This document shows, piece by piece, positions 26,710 through 34,483 of a stretch of DNA of 60,557 nt (position 1 is its first letter; every line of letters begins with the position of its first letter). The translations under genes and the position numbers were made by a program. Origin of the DNA: Candidatus Aminicenantota bacterium (GTDB lineage: Bacteria > Acidobacteriota > Aminicenantia > Aminicenantales > Aminicenantaceae); the NCBI GenBank assembly GCA_011773465.1, contig WVXO01000066.1, positions 1 through 60,557 on the forward strand, read 5' to 3'. The notes beneath the pieces were generated by a model. The model saw only the letters and a program-made list of their open reading frames with translations. It was not told the DNA's origin and made no database searches.

Positions 26710-27567
26710 CTAATTTTTAAGGAACCCAATCGTGTTTTTATCAGGATTTTCTTTCAGAGCTGGAGATTTTTTCTCAGGGGATTTTTTCTGGAGTCCTAAA
26801 TCCACATTAAGATTGCCTTTCGTATAATCCTTGGGAACAGAATAAATACCAGCAGGTGCCGGTTTCTCTGTGACTTCCAGGGCTTGTGATTCAACCTTTA
26901 TTTCAGTACCGAACATATTAACAATAACTTCACTGGCTACATGAAATCCTTCAATTTTGTCCATTTTTTTGATCTCTTTTTTTGAGTTTTCGTCTACGTT
27001 TAATACTCTAAAAACAAATCTCTCATAAAATTCGCTTATTCCTCTTGAATAATCTTTATGATCAAAAGGAATATCTTTAGTTGTCCAAAATTTAGTCTTA
27101 TACTTCGGCATTATATTTAATGCTTGGACCATGATAACCATCTCAAATTCAGTTTCGCGACAATCCCAGTTTGCTACCTTTTTCTTTTGGCCGCCGAGGT
27201 TGACTTTAACATCTGTAATTTTTATCGATGATATAATTTCAGCAACCTTGGGAGGAAGCAGCTCTTGAAGCTTTGCCATATCAATGTTAATCGGAAACTC
27301 GTAATACTTCTTGTGTTTGTTAATGATGAAATATAGCTTTTCTTTTTTATAATCGACAATAATACTTAGGTCTTTGCTAAAATAGGCAAACTTGTCTTTT
27401 GCTAGCCACTGCTCTTTTATTTCTACTTTTTCAGGGATTCTTTTTCCCGGCATTTCAAACGCTTCGGTTCGTTCCACAACCTTAACATAAACATCAGCGC
27501 TCAAAAATAGAGAGAAAAACAAGATCAGAACTAAAACAAAAATCACTATCAAAATTAATTTTTTCAT
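26710..27567 (-). CDS. Secreted protein of unknown function (LolA/DUF4412-like character)
   Basis: The protein (285 aa) starts with a strongly hydrophobic signal peptide (about residues 4-24). The mature part is rich in beta strands, for example KVEIKEQWLAKDKFAYFSK, IIVDYKKEKLYFIINKHKKYYEF and VANWDCRETEFEMVI, as in outer-membrane-lipoprotein-carrier-like or DUF4412 folds. No catalytic motif is visible. It lies about 100 bp downstream of the sigma/anti-sigma pair in the same direction, so it may be in the same regulon or transcription unit. The fold assignment is a guess from strand pattern. Confidence 0.6.
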   Translation of the reverse strand: MKKLILIVIFVLVLILFFSLFLSADVYVKVVERTEAFEMPGKRIPEKVEIKEQWLAKDKFAYFSKDLSIIVDYKKEKLYFIINKHKKYYEFPINIDMAKLQELLPPKVAEIISSIKITDVKVNLGGQKKKVANWDCRETEFEMVIMVQALNIMPKYKTKFWTTKDIPFDHKDYSRGISEFYERFVFRVLNVDENSKKEIKKMDKIEGFHVASEVIVNMFGTEIKVESQALEVTEKPAPAGIYSVPKDYTKGNLNVDLGLQKKSPEKKSPALKENPDKNTIGFLKN

Positions 27568-27668
27568 TATTTTCTCCTTACCATATTTTTCTTTTTATTT
27601 TATGTATGCGTTTAAATGGCTTAGATATGCTTTATCTCTTTTCATTTTTCATCGCAGTTTTTAAAATT

Positions 27669-28388
27669 CTATAAGTTTTTTATATGGTGAGTAAGGGTTA
27701 AGGCAATTTCCACCAGAGGGGAAGTCTGTTCTGAAAGGGAATGGACAAACTCTTGTCTGATCAGAGGATAATCGGGTAAGAGATGAAGAGCATCTATGGC
27801 AGCCAGACGCGAATTTATATCAGCATCGCTGCTTACGAAACGGAGGAGAGCTTCAAGGGTCCCTTCGTCAGACTTTTCCACTCGTGAGGTCATGTCTATT
27901 CCCCTCAGCCGTTCGCTTAGAGACTCCTGCCGAAGCAGAGAGACTTCTGCAATCTGGCGAGCTTGGTGCACCTCTCGGCGAAGCTGGGCAATCTCCCCGC
28001 TCCTCTGTAAGCTTGCATGGAGAAAATACCCAGCTGCTAAACCCACAGCCAGAAGCATGACAGCCAACGAGAATTGAAACGCAGGTCTTCTCGGAGCCCA
28101 GCGCTCGAGCCAACCATCCAGCAGTTTCCCTAGGTTAGGCCGCATCTTTTCCTTTTCTAGATTTTGCTTGTATTTCTCGAGCGCGGCATAAAAGCGCGTG
28201 CGGACGTTGTCGCTGGGCTGTTCTTCCGGGAGTACTCCCAGCTTTGTCCAGATTTCACTCAGGCTTTCCAATTCATCCCTGCACGAACCACAAGCTGTTA
28301 CATGCTCTTCGATTTCTTTCCGCATCGCTTTGTCTATTTCTCCGGTTAAAAAATCGGAAAATCTTTTTTTTATTTGACTACATTTCAT
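27669..28388 (-). CDS. Anti-sigma factor with zinc-finger (zf-HC2) domain
   Basis: The N-terminal zinc-binding motif HVTACGSCRDE (H-x3-C-x2-C, about residues 29-39) is typical of membrane anti-sigma factors. A single transmembrane helix, FSLAVMLLAVGLAAGYFL, lies at about residues 103-120, followed by a helical extracytoplasmic part with heptad-like residues and a HEAT-like tail (SRLAAIDALHLLPDYP). The start overlaps the sigma-factor stop codon by 4 bp (ATGA), so the two are translationally coupled and the anti-sigma factor should keep the sigma factor inactive at the membrane until a signal releases it. The signal is not identifiable. Confidence 0.85.
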   Translation of the reverse strand: MKCSQIKKRFSDFLTGEIDKAMRKEIEEHVTACGSCRDELESLSEIWTKLGVLPEEQPSDNVRTRFYAALEKYKQNLEKEKMRPNLGKLLDGWLERWAPRRPAFQFSLAVMLLAVGLAAGYFLHASLQRSGEIAQLRREVHQARQIAEVSLLRQESLSERLRGIDMTSRVEKSDEGTLEALLRFVSSDADINSRLAAIDALHLLPDYPLIRQEFVHSLSEQTSPLVEIALTLTHHIKNL

Positions 28389-28993
28389 GATGCTATACCT
28401 CCTGAAAGCTCAAAATAGGCTTTCCCTAATTCTTTAGTTGCCCGGTGAATGTTGGCTTTGACTGTTCCTATCTGGCAGTCAAGGAGCTCTGCAATTTCTT
28501 TATACTTTAGATTCTGGAAGCGGCTGAGGATTAAAACCTCACGCTTTTTCAAAGGCAATTTGGCCAGCGCCTGGCTTAGCCGCACGATTTCCTGTGCTTG
28601 CTCCACCTTTTCTGGAGGTGTTGGCTCCTGACTGGGAACTTCATCCCATTGCTCACCGAACGAGACTTCGTCCTTTCTTTTTCTCAGGTAATCAATATGG
28701 GTATTCCTGGCGATTCTATAGAGCCAGATTATGAATTTATTCTGGCCCTTGTAGGAAGAGCGATATTTCAGTATACGAATGAATACATCCTGGACCAGGT
28801 CTTCGCTGATACTTCTGTTGCTGGTCAGGCGTAGGAAAAAGTTATAGAGCATCACATGATACCTTTCAAAAAGGATGGCCATTTTCTCAACATTTCCATC
28901 TTTGACTTGCTGCATCAGATTATTATCTGTGGCTTTATTCACAGGTGCTCTTCCTTGTTTTAACCTCTTCAATATATAAGACCTGATTTTCAT
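28385..28993 (-). CDS. ECF-type RNA polymerase sigma factor
   Basis: This 202-residue sigma-70 relative has region 2 (ISEDLVQDVFIRILKYRSSYKG, then IIWLYRIARNTHIDYLRKRKDE) and region 4 (LKKREVLILSRFQNLKYKEIAELLDC, then GTVKANIHRATKELG). It lacks region 3, as ECF sigma factors do. It is divergent from the aminotransferase gene (55 bp between starts) and followed by its anti-sigma factor. Sigma factors of this kind usually control envelope or stress genes and often their own operon; the downstream secreted protein may be part of that regulon. Confidence 0.92.
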   Translation of the reverse strand: MKIRSYILKRLKQGRAPVNKATDNNLMQQVKDGNVEKMAILFERYHVMLYNFFLRLTSNRSISEDLVQDVFIRILKYRSSYKGQNKFIIWLYRIARNTHIDYLRKRKDEVSFGEQWDEVPSQEPTPPEKVEQAQEIVRLSQALAKLPLKKREVLILSRFQNLKYKEIAELLDCQIGTVKANIHRATKELGKAYFELSGGIAS

Positions 28994-29000
28994 AAAAAGG

Positions 29001-29030
29001 TTACATGAATATAGAAAGTTTTGCTATAGT
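29001..29030 (+). promoter_or_regulatory. Candidate promoter for the class I aminotransferase gene
   Basis: TTACAT (29001-29006) and TATAGT (29025-29030) with an 18-bp spacer lie 19 bp before the start ATG, which has AAGGAGG in between. The match is sensible but short of consensus. The 55-bp intergenic space is shared with the divergent sigma-factor gene. Confidence 0.35.
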
Positions 29031-29048
29031 TAAAAAAAGGAGGATATC

Positions 29049-30215
29049 ATGGAATCCATTGTTGCCCAGCGCATTCCCTATTCACAGATACGTGTGATGT
29101 TTGATAGGGCACAAAAACTGGAAAAACAGGGGAGAAAGATCATCCATCTGGAAATCGGCAGGCCGGATTTTAACACCCCTGAACACATTGTTGAGGCTGC
29201 CATAGAAGCTTTGCAAGCAGGTAAACATCATTATTCTCCCAATGCTGGCATACCCGAGCTGCGCCAGGCAATTTCAGATAAATTCTCATCCGAATACAAC
29301 CTGGAATATGACCCTCAGACCGAGGTCGTAGTGAGCAATGGAGTTGCCGAAGGAGTCTATGTGGCGATTCATGCCCTGCTCAATCCCGGTGACGAGATCT
29401 TGATCCCTGATCCTCGGTGGGTGAATTATGATATTGATGCTATCACGAATTTTGTCAGTCCTGTTGACTACACTCTCCTTGAGGACAGCGGCTTTCAACC
29501 AGATCCTGAAGAAATAGAGGAAAAGATCACAGGAAGAACGAAAATGATTCTTGTTGCCAGCCCATCCAATCCCACGGGAGGTGTCGCTAGAAAAGACGTC
29601 TTAGAGAGAATTGCTGAGTTGGCCATTAAACACGATTTGCTGGTATTGAGCGATGAGATTTATGAAAAGATCATTTATCCTCCTGCCGAACACGCCAGCA
29701 TGGCCACTTTTCAAGATATGAGGGAGAGGACCATTTTACTTAACGGATTCTCCAAGTTTTATTCAATGACAGGATGGAGGCTGGGCTATGTTTTAGGGCC
29801 GAGTAAACTTGTCAGCCCTATACTTCGGTATCATCAGTACATGATAACTTCTACCAATACATTTGCCCAGTGGGGAGCTGTGACCGCTCTGAAAGGCAGT
29901 CAAGAACCTTCACGGGCGATGGTCAGAGAGTTTCAGAAGCGTAGAGATTATATGTATGAAGCAATTAATCAGATTCCAGGATTTCGGTGTCCAAAGCCAG
30001 ACGGTGCATTTTACCTATTTCCTTCCATCAAAGAGACTGGAATGGACGGCTTCAGAATGGCAGAAATGCTACTCGAGAAAGCCGGCGTGGCCACTGTTGC
30101 CGGGGAGTGTTTTGGAAAAAACGGTGCAGGCTATATCCGGATCTCTTATTCTAATTCACTGGAAAATTTAAAAACAGCCGTGAAGAAGATAGAATCTGTA
30201 ATGAATGAGATTTAG
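29049..30215 (+). CDS. Class I/II aminotransferase (aspartate/aromatic type)
   Basis: This PLP enzyme (388 aa) interconverts amino and oxo acids. It has the typical opening LEIGRPDFNTPEHIVEAA, YSPNAGIPELRQAI, the PLP-contact ASPSNPTGG and SDEIYEKI, and the Schiff-base lysine K236 in NGFSKFYSMTGWRLGY. The C-terminal substrate-carboxylate Arg is in GYIRISYSNS. The general class is certain but the amino-acid specificity is not. It is preceded by AAGGAGG and stands as a single gene; the 286 bp downstream (30216-30501) hold no gene that I can recognise. Confidence 0.92.
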   Translation: MESIVAQRIPYSQIRVMFDRAQKLEKQGRKIIHLEIGRPDFNTPEHIVEAAIEALQAGKHHYSPNAGIPELRQAISDKFSSEYNLEYDPQTEVVVSNGVAEGVYVAIHALLNPGDEILIPDPRWVNYDIDAITNFVSPVDYTLLEDSGFQPDPEEIEEKITGRTKMILVASPSNPTGGVARKDVLERIAELAIKHDLLVLSDEIYEKIIYPPAEHASMATFQDMRERTILLNGFSKFYSMTGWRLGYVLGPSKLVSPILRYHQYMITSTNTFAQWGAVTALKGSQEPSRAMVREFQKRRDYMYEAINQIPGFRCPKPDGAFYLFPSIKETGMDGFRMAEMLLEKAGVATVAGECFGKNGAGYIRISYSNSLENLKTAVKKIESVMNEI

Positions 30216-30501
30216 TGTCCCGCTATAGGCTGTAAACAAATTTTACGTTTATAATTCGTTTAAACAGAGAAAAGTTTACAAAAATTAATAAAATAACCTG
30301 ATGATAATTGGCACACTTTTTGCAATTCCGTAAATCAGCAACTAAAGGAAATCAAAAATAATTAACTGATAAGGGATCATTGATAAATTAAAGATATGAA
30401 TCTCTAAGGGAAGATAGAAAAGGGAGAGAAGAACGATAACTAATAAAGATGATAGAATCATCATAAAAATTCTTGGTTAGTGGGAAATAAAAACGCTTAA
30501 A

Positions 30502-32259
30502 ATGGCTAAAAAGATTTTGCTGGTTCTTTTAGTAATTTTTTTCTATGGGAGTTATATCTTATATTCTCAATCAGCTGAAGATGCAATTAAAACTGCAGAC
30601 CGTTTAATGTATTTACTGAATTATACGGACGCTGTTCGTTATTATAATCAGGCGCTTGAAAATAATCTCAATATAAGGGGAGCAAGGGTAAACCTGGGAT
30701 ACGCATATTTGCGGCTAAAGAAGCAAGATGAAGCAATAAGAATATTAAAAGAAGAACTAGCACTTTTTCCGGATAACCATGAGGCTTACATACTTTTGGG
30801 ATATATTTACTTTAAGCAAGATAAATTCGAGGAGGCAAAAGAAGTCTGTGAGGCTTATGACAAGGAGTTTAAGACATATCTTCGGGAGAAAGCTTATAGG
30901 ATGGGATTCACAGTTCCATTGCAGGTAATAGATATAAGGCTCCCCCACATTTTGGCAGAAATAAAAAAAGAAAATCCCAATATTGGATTGCCCAATTTCG
31001 TTCTAGGTCTTTATCATAAAAACAAATTGAGTTTTTCAAAAGCAGAAAACCATTTCAAACTGGCCCATAAATGGGGTCACAATCCCATCGAGTGCTATCT
31101 TCAATTGATAAATATTGAATTAATTCAAAAAAAATGGAAAGACGCATTAAATAAGACACAAGAAGCATTGAGAATGAAAGGTCCTGAACCTGAGTTTTAT
31201 TTCATCATGGGGTATATCTATTGCCAACTCGAAGAAACTGAAAATGCCATTTCGTGTTATGAACAAGCCCTTGAGATGAAACCTTATTTGATTGAGACGA
31301 TGAGAAATTTATCCATCCTTTACTACGATCATCAAGAACTTGAGAAGGCATCCCTTTTATTTGAAAAATATCTCAGGATCAAAAGTTATGAACTTTATGA
31401 AAAGTATGATCTTAAATACTCATTATCGGACTTAGAATTGAGTAAAGATTTAATAGATCAGATGGACGTAGAATATATATTTCCGTTAAAGAACGGTGGT
31501 GAGGATAGCTCTAAGATAATCAATTATAGAGCTTTATCTCTGGTTAGGAGTGGACGATTAAAGGAAGCCGTACAACTCCTTTGGGATTATCTTAAGATTG
31601 ATGACAGATCTGCGAAGCTAAATTATAACCTTGGACAGCTCTATAATATCTTTAATAAATTAGATAAAGCTCTAAAGTACGCCTTGAGAGCAGTTGAACT
31701 TGACCTAAATTTTAAGGATGCTTATGACTTAATCGGCAATATCTATTTTAAGATGAGAGATTACGAAAGATCCGTTGTAGCATATAAAGAGGTTATCATG
31801 ATTCGCCCCAAAGATGCCATGGGATACTATAATTTGGGATGCGTTTATCATGCTGCAGAAAATTTTGATGAGGCTGAGAATTGCTGGAGGAACGCGATCA
31901 AATATGAAAAAGGAATAAAAAAAATCAAAGATAGAGATAAAATCTCAGAAGATGAACTTTCTGTGTCTTTGGTTGTTCTTAAAAAGCCTGTTTCTTTTCG
32001 AGCGCATAAGTCCTTAGGGAGGTTGTATCTTGAGAGAAATCGTCCTGATAAGGCCCTGGATGATTTTCAAAGAGCAATCGAGTTGGAGCCTAGTGATCCA
32101 GAACTATATTATGAATTAGGAAAGATTTATCAAGCTAAATCAGAGCATGATAAAAAATATATCGAGAAAGCGATTTATTATTACGAGAAATACATTTATT
32201 TTGGGAAAGATAAAGAGCAAGAAGTTAAAGAATTATTAAAGAAGTTAAAAAAGAAATAA
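30502..32259 (+). CDS. Large TPR protein, paralogue of the 2-4 kb gene
   Basis: After a hydrophobic signal or anchor (about residues 4-22), TPR-like units run through the whole 585 residues (LGYAYLRLKKQDEAIRILKEE, LNYNLGQLYNIFNKLDKAL, LYLERNRPDKALDDFQRAIEL and others). No catalytic domain is visible. Sequence and repeat order match the protein encoded at 2080-3852, so they are ancient duplicates in one chromosome segment. The gene precedes the M1-type peptidase gene (186 bp), which itself ends in TPR-like repeats, so these may work together in the periplasm. Function is unknown. Confidence 0.8.
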   Translation: MAKKILLVLLVIFFYGSYILYSQSAEDAIKTADRLMYLLNYTDAVRYYNQALENNLNIRGARVNLGYAYLRLKKQDEAIRILKEELALFPDNHEAYILLGYIYFKQDKFEEAKEVCEAYDKEFKTYLREKAYRMGFTVPLQVIDIRLPHILAEIKKENPNIGLPNFVLGLYHKNKLSFSKAENHFKLAHKWGHNPIECYLQLINIELIQKKWKDALNKTQEALRMKGPEPEFYFIMGYIYCQLEETENAISCYEQALEMKPYLIETMRNLSILYYDHQELEKASLLFEKYLRIKSYELYEKYDLKYSLSDLELSKDLIDQMDVEYIFPLKNGGEDSSKIINYRALSLVRSGRLKEAVQLLWDYLKIDDRSAKLNYNLGQLYNIFNKLDKALKYALRAVELDLNFKDAYDLIGNIYFKMRDYERSVVAYKEVIMIRPKDAMGYYNLGCVYHAAENFDEAENCWRNAIKYEKGIKKIKDRDKISEDELSVSLVVLKKPVSFRAHKSLGRLYLERNRPDKALDDFQRAIELEPSDPELYYELGKIYQAKSEHDKKYIEKAIYYYEKYIYFGKDKEQEVKELLKKLKKK

Positions 32260-32445
32260 AATTGATTATGGTTTTCTTGGAGAATTCCTTCTAATCTGAA
32301 TGAACTATCGCAATAATGATTCCTTTCTTTATCGTTCATCATTTTCCCCATAAGGCATGCGATGGTTTTTTCCTTACGGCAATTAGCAATATCTATATAA
32401 ATGAAAAAGGCTTAAAGAAGAAAGTTAAGCTTTAAGAAACGTGCG

Positions 32446-34464
32446 ATGAGCTATGCGAAGGGACTAAGGGTGCTGTTCCTTGCGCTCTTATTTCTTGGGG
32501 GTTGGTCATTAAGAGCATTTTCTCAAAGTGACTATGATTACGTACCAGGCATGGAGAAGTTTCCAGATATTGACATCACAAACTACGACCTTCGGGCAGA
32601 ATTTTGGTCAAATTCAATCACGGTTAAAGCAAAGGCTGTTGTAGAGTTTGAAATAAAAGAGGCGAAGACTGATCTTGTGATTTTCGAAATGGACCGGAGG
32701 CTCAAAATTTTGGAAGTATTCGACGGGAATAGAAATCCGCTCAAGTTTAAACAGCCAAAAGATTCTGACTACGTTGTTATTCATCTTGCCAATTCTCTCC
32801 ATAAAAAACAACGAGGCAAGATTGAGCTGGATTATGATTGTCATTTTCCTCCGCTTAAAGAGGTAAGTTCTGATACAAAATCTGTTTCTGATACCGGCCA
32901 AAAAATCTATTTCTTTTTGCGCAAGTGGTATCCGGTAAACGATTATTTCTGTGATCAGGCTCCCGCAGATTTCACCTTCATCCTGCCCGATGATTATGAA
33001 ATTGTGACCAGTGGCCATGAGGTATCGTCTGAAATTAAAGGCAATCGAAAGATATCCCGATGGAGAAGTTTTGATTCATCAAACTTCTACTTTTTGTTTG
33101 CAGGGCCGTTTATTCGGTACGCTTTTGAGAAGCAATCGCCCAAGATAATCATATACATGGACGGAGAAGACTATAAGGTTGCTCAAGCTGCAAGGGACAA
33201 AGCCATAAAAATCCTGATGTATTATGAAAATCTTCTCTGCCCTTATCCATACCCTGTGCTTTATCTAGTGACCGCTGACTCCAAAATCAACCCTGTTGGC
33301 CTTAATGGTCTGACTTATATTGACTTTGGACAATTCTCGCGTCGATACAGATACTTTGAATGGACGTGGAGCCATGAGTTGGCTCATCACTGGTTTGGAG
33401 GTGTTGTCAGCCCGAAAACCCCTGAAGATTATTGTTTTTTAGCAGAAGCTCCAGCTGAATATTTGTCCAGACTCTATATCCAGTCCATCAAAGGAGAAGA
33501 GCAGTTTAGAACGGATCTTGAGGTGCAAAGAATGATTGCCCTCAGAGGCCGTGAGGTTGTCCCTTTAACAAAATACTATACTCTGAAAAAAGGCGGTGAT
33601 TTTCTTTATGCTAAAGGATTTTATGTGTTACACATGCTTCGAAACATCATGGGAGAGGAGAAGTTCTTTAGTATGATGAAAAATCTTGTTGAGAAATTTT
33701 ACATGAAGCCTGCAGGAATCCGAGATCTGCAGAATTTGGCTGAATATATTTACGGTCAATCACTTGATTGGTTCTTTGATCAGTGGGTGTCTTCCACCGG
33801 AATTCCGGAATATGATTTTTCGTATCAGACCGATTTGGAGGAGAACGGAAAATATAGAATTTCTGGAATCATCAGACAGCGATTTGCAAATTTTAGGATG
33901 CCTGTAGAAATCATGGCTATAAGTGGTGATAATAAGGATTCATTCAAAGTCCTGGTGGGACATAAAGAGAATCTCTTTCAGTTTGATGTTTCTTTTAAAC
34001 CTGATATGGTTGCGTTGGACCCTGAATTTAAAATCCTTCGTTGGAATAGAGGCATAAGAGTCTGGATATACACCTCGCAGGCGAGAAAACTAAAGCGGGA
34101 AAAAAAATATAATGAGGCAAGACAATTATTGGAAAGAGCACTTGCCATTAATCCTAGATGTTCTTGGGCAGCCTTTGTGCGTGCTGATATGGCTTTTGAT
34201 CTTGAGCAGTATGAATTCGCTGTCCAATGTCTTATTCGTGCGTTAGATGGAGATATGGATTTCCATATGATTCCCTGGTCTGAACCACTCATGAAGCAGG
34301 TGATATACTTTTTGCAGGGTTTGTCATATGATTTATTGGGCCAACGTCAGGATGCTATTGCCTGCTATAAAGAGGTTATCGCCATGGGGCGTGATCTTCA
34401 GTATTCAATATACTACGACGACGCCAAGAAGTATAAAGAAAAGCCTTATTCTAAAAAGAAATGA
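32446..34464 (+). CDS. M1-family (gluzincin) metallopeptidase with C-terminal TPR-like helices
   Basis: The zinc site is HELAHHW (H310, E311, H314) with the third ligand E334 in LAEAPAEYLS; here the gap between H314 and Glu is one residue longer than the usual 18. The catalytic Tyr is probably within LYAKGFYVLHML. The GAMEN-like motif is replaced by NPVGLNGLTYI, so aminopeptidase specificity is uncertain. A signal peptide (about residues 8-26) points to export. The last 120 residues form two or three TPR-like units (LKREKKYNEARQLLERALAI). Start is at a GTGCGATG context without a strong ribosome-binding site. The propeller regulator begins only 19 bp downstream. Confidence 0.8.
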   Translation: MSYAKGLRVLFLALLFLGGWSLRAFSQSDYDYVPGMEKFPDIDITNYDLRAEFWSNSITVKAKAVVEFEIKEAKTDLVIFEMDRRLKILEVFDGNRNPLKFKQPKDSDYVVIHLANSLHKKQRGKIELDYDCHFPPLKEVSSDTKSVSDTGQKIYFFLRKWYPVNDYFCDQAPADFTFILPDDYEIVTSGHEVSSEIKGNRKISRWRSFDSSNFYFLFAGPFIRYAFEKQSPKIIIYMDGEDYKVAQAARDKAIKILMYYENLLCPYPYPVLYLVTADSKINPVGLNGLTYIDFGQFSRRYRYFEWTWSHELAHHWFGGVVSPKTPEDYCFLAEAPAEYLSRLYIQSIKGEEQFRTDLEVQRMIALRGREVVPLTKYYTLKKGGDFLYAKGFYVLHMLRNIMGEEKFFSMMKNLVEKFYMKPAGIRDLQNLAEYIYGQSLDWFFDQWVSSTGIPEYDFSYQTDLEENGKYRISGIIRQRFANFRMPVEIMAISGDNKDSFKVLVGHKENLFQFDVSFKPDMVALDPEFKILRWNRGIRVWIYTSQARKLKREKKYNEARQLLERALAINPRCSWAAFVRADMAFDLEQYEFAVQCLIRALDGDMDFHMIPWSEPLMKQVIYFLQGLSYDLLGQRQDAIACYKEVIAMGRDLQYSIYYDDAKKYKEKPYSKKK

Positions 34465-34483
34465 TTCCTCGATTGAGCAATTC

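Noticed and set aside
34328-34483. Upstream extension of the propeller regulator
   Set aside because: It lies inside the end of the peptidase gene in another frame; the ATG at 34484 is followed by a proper signal peptide.
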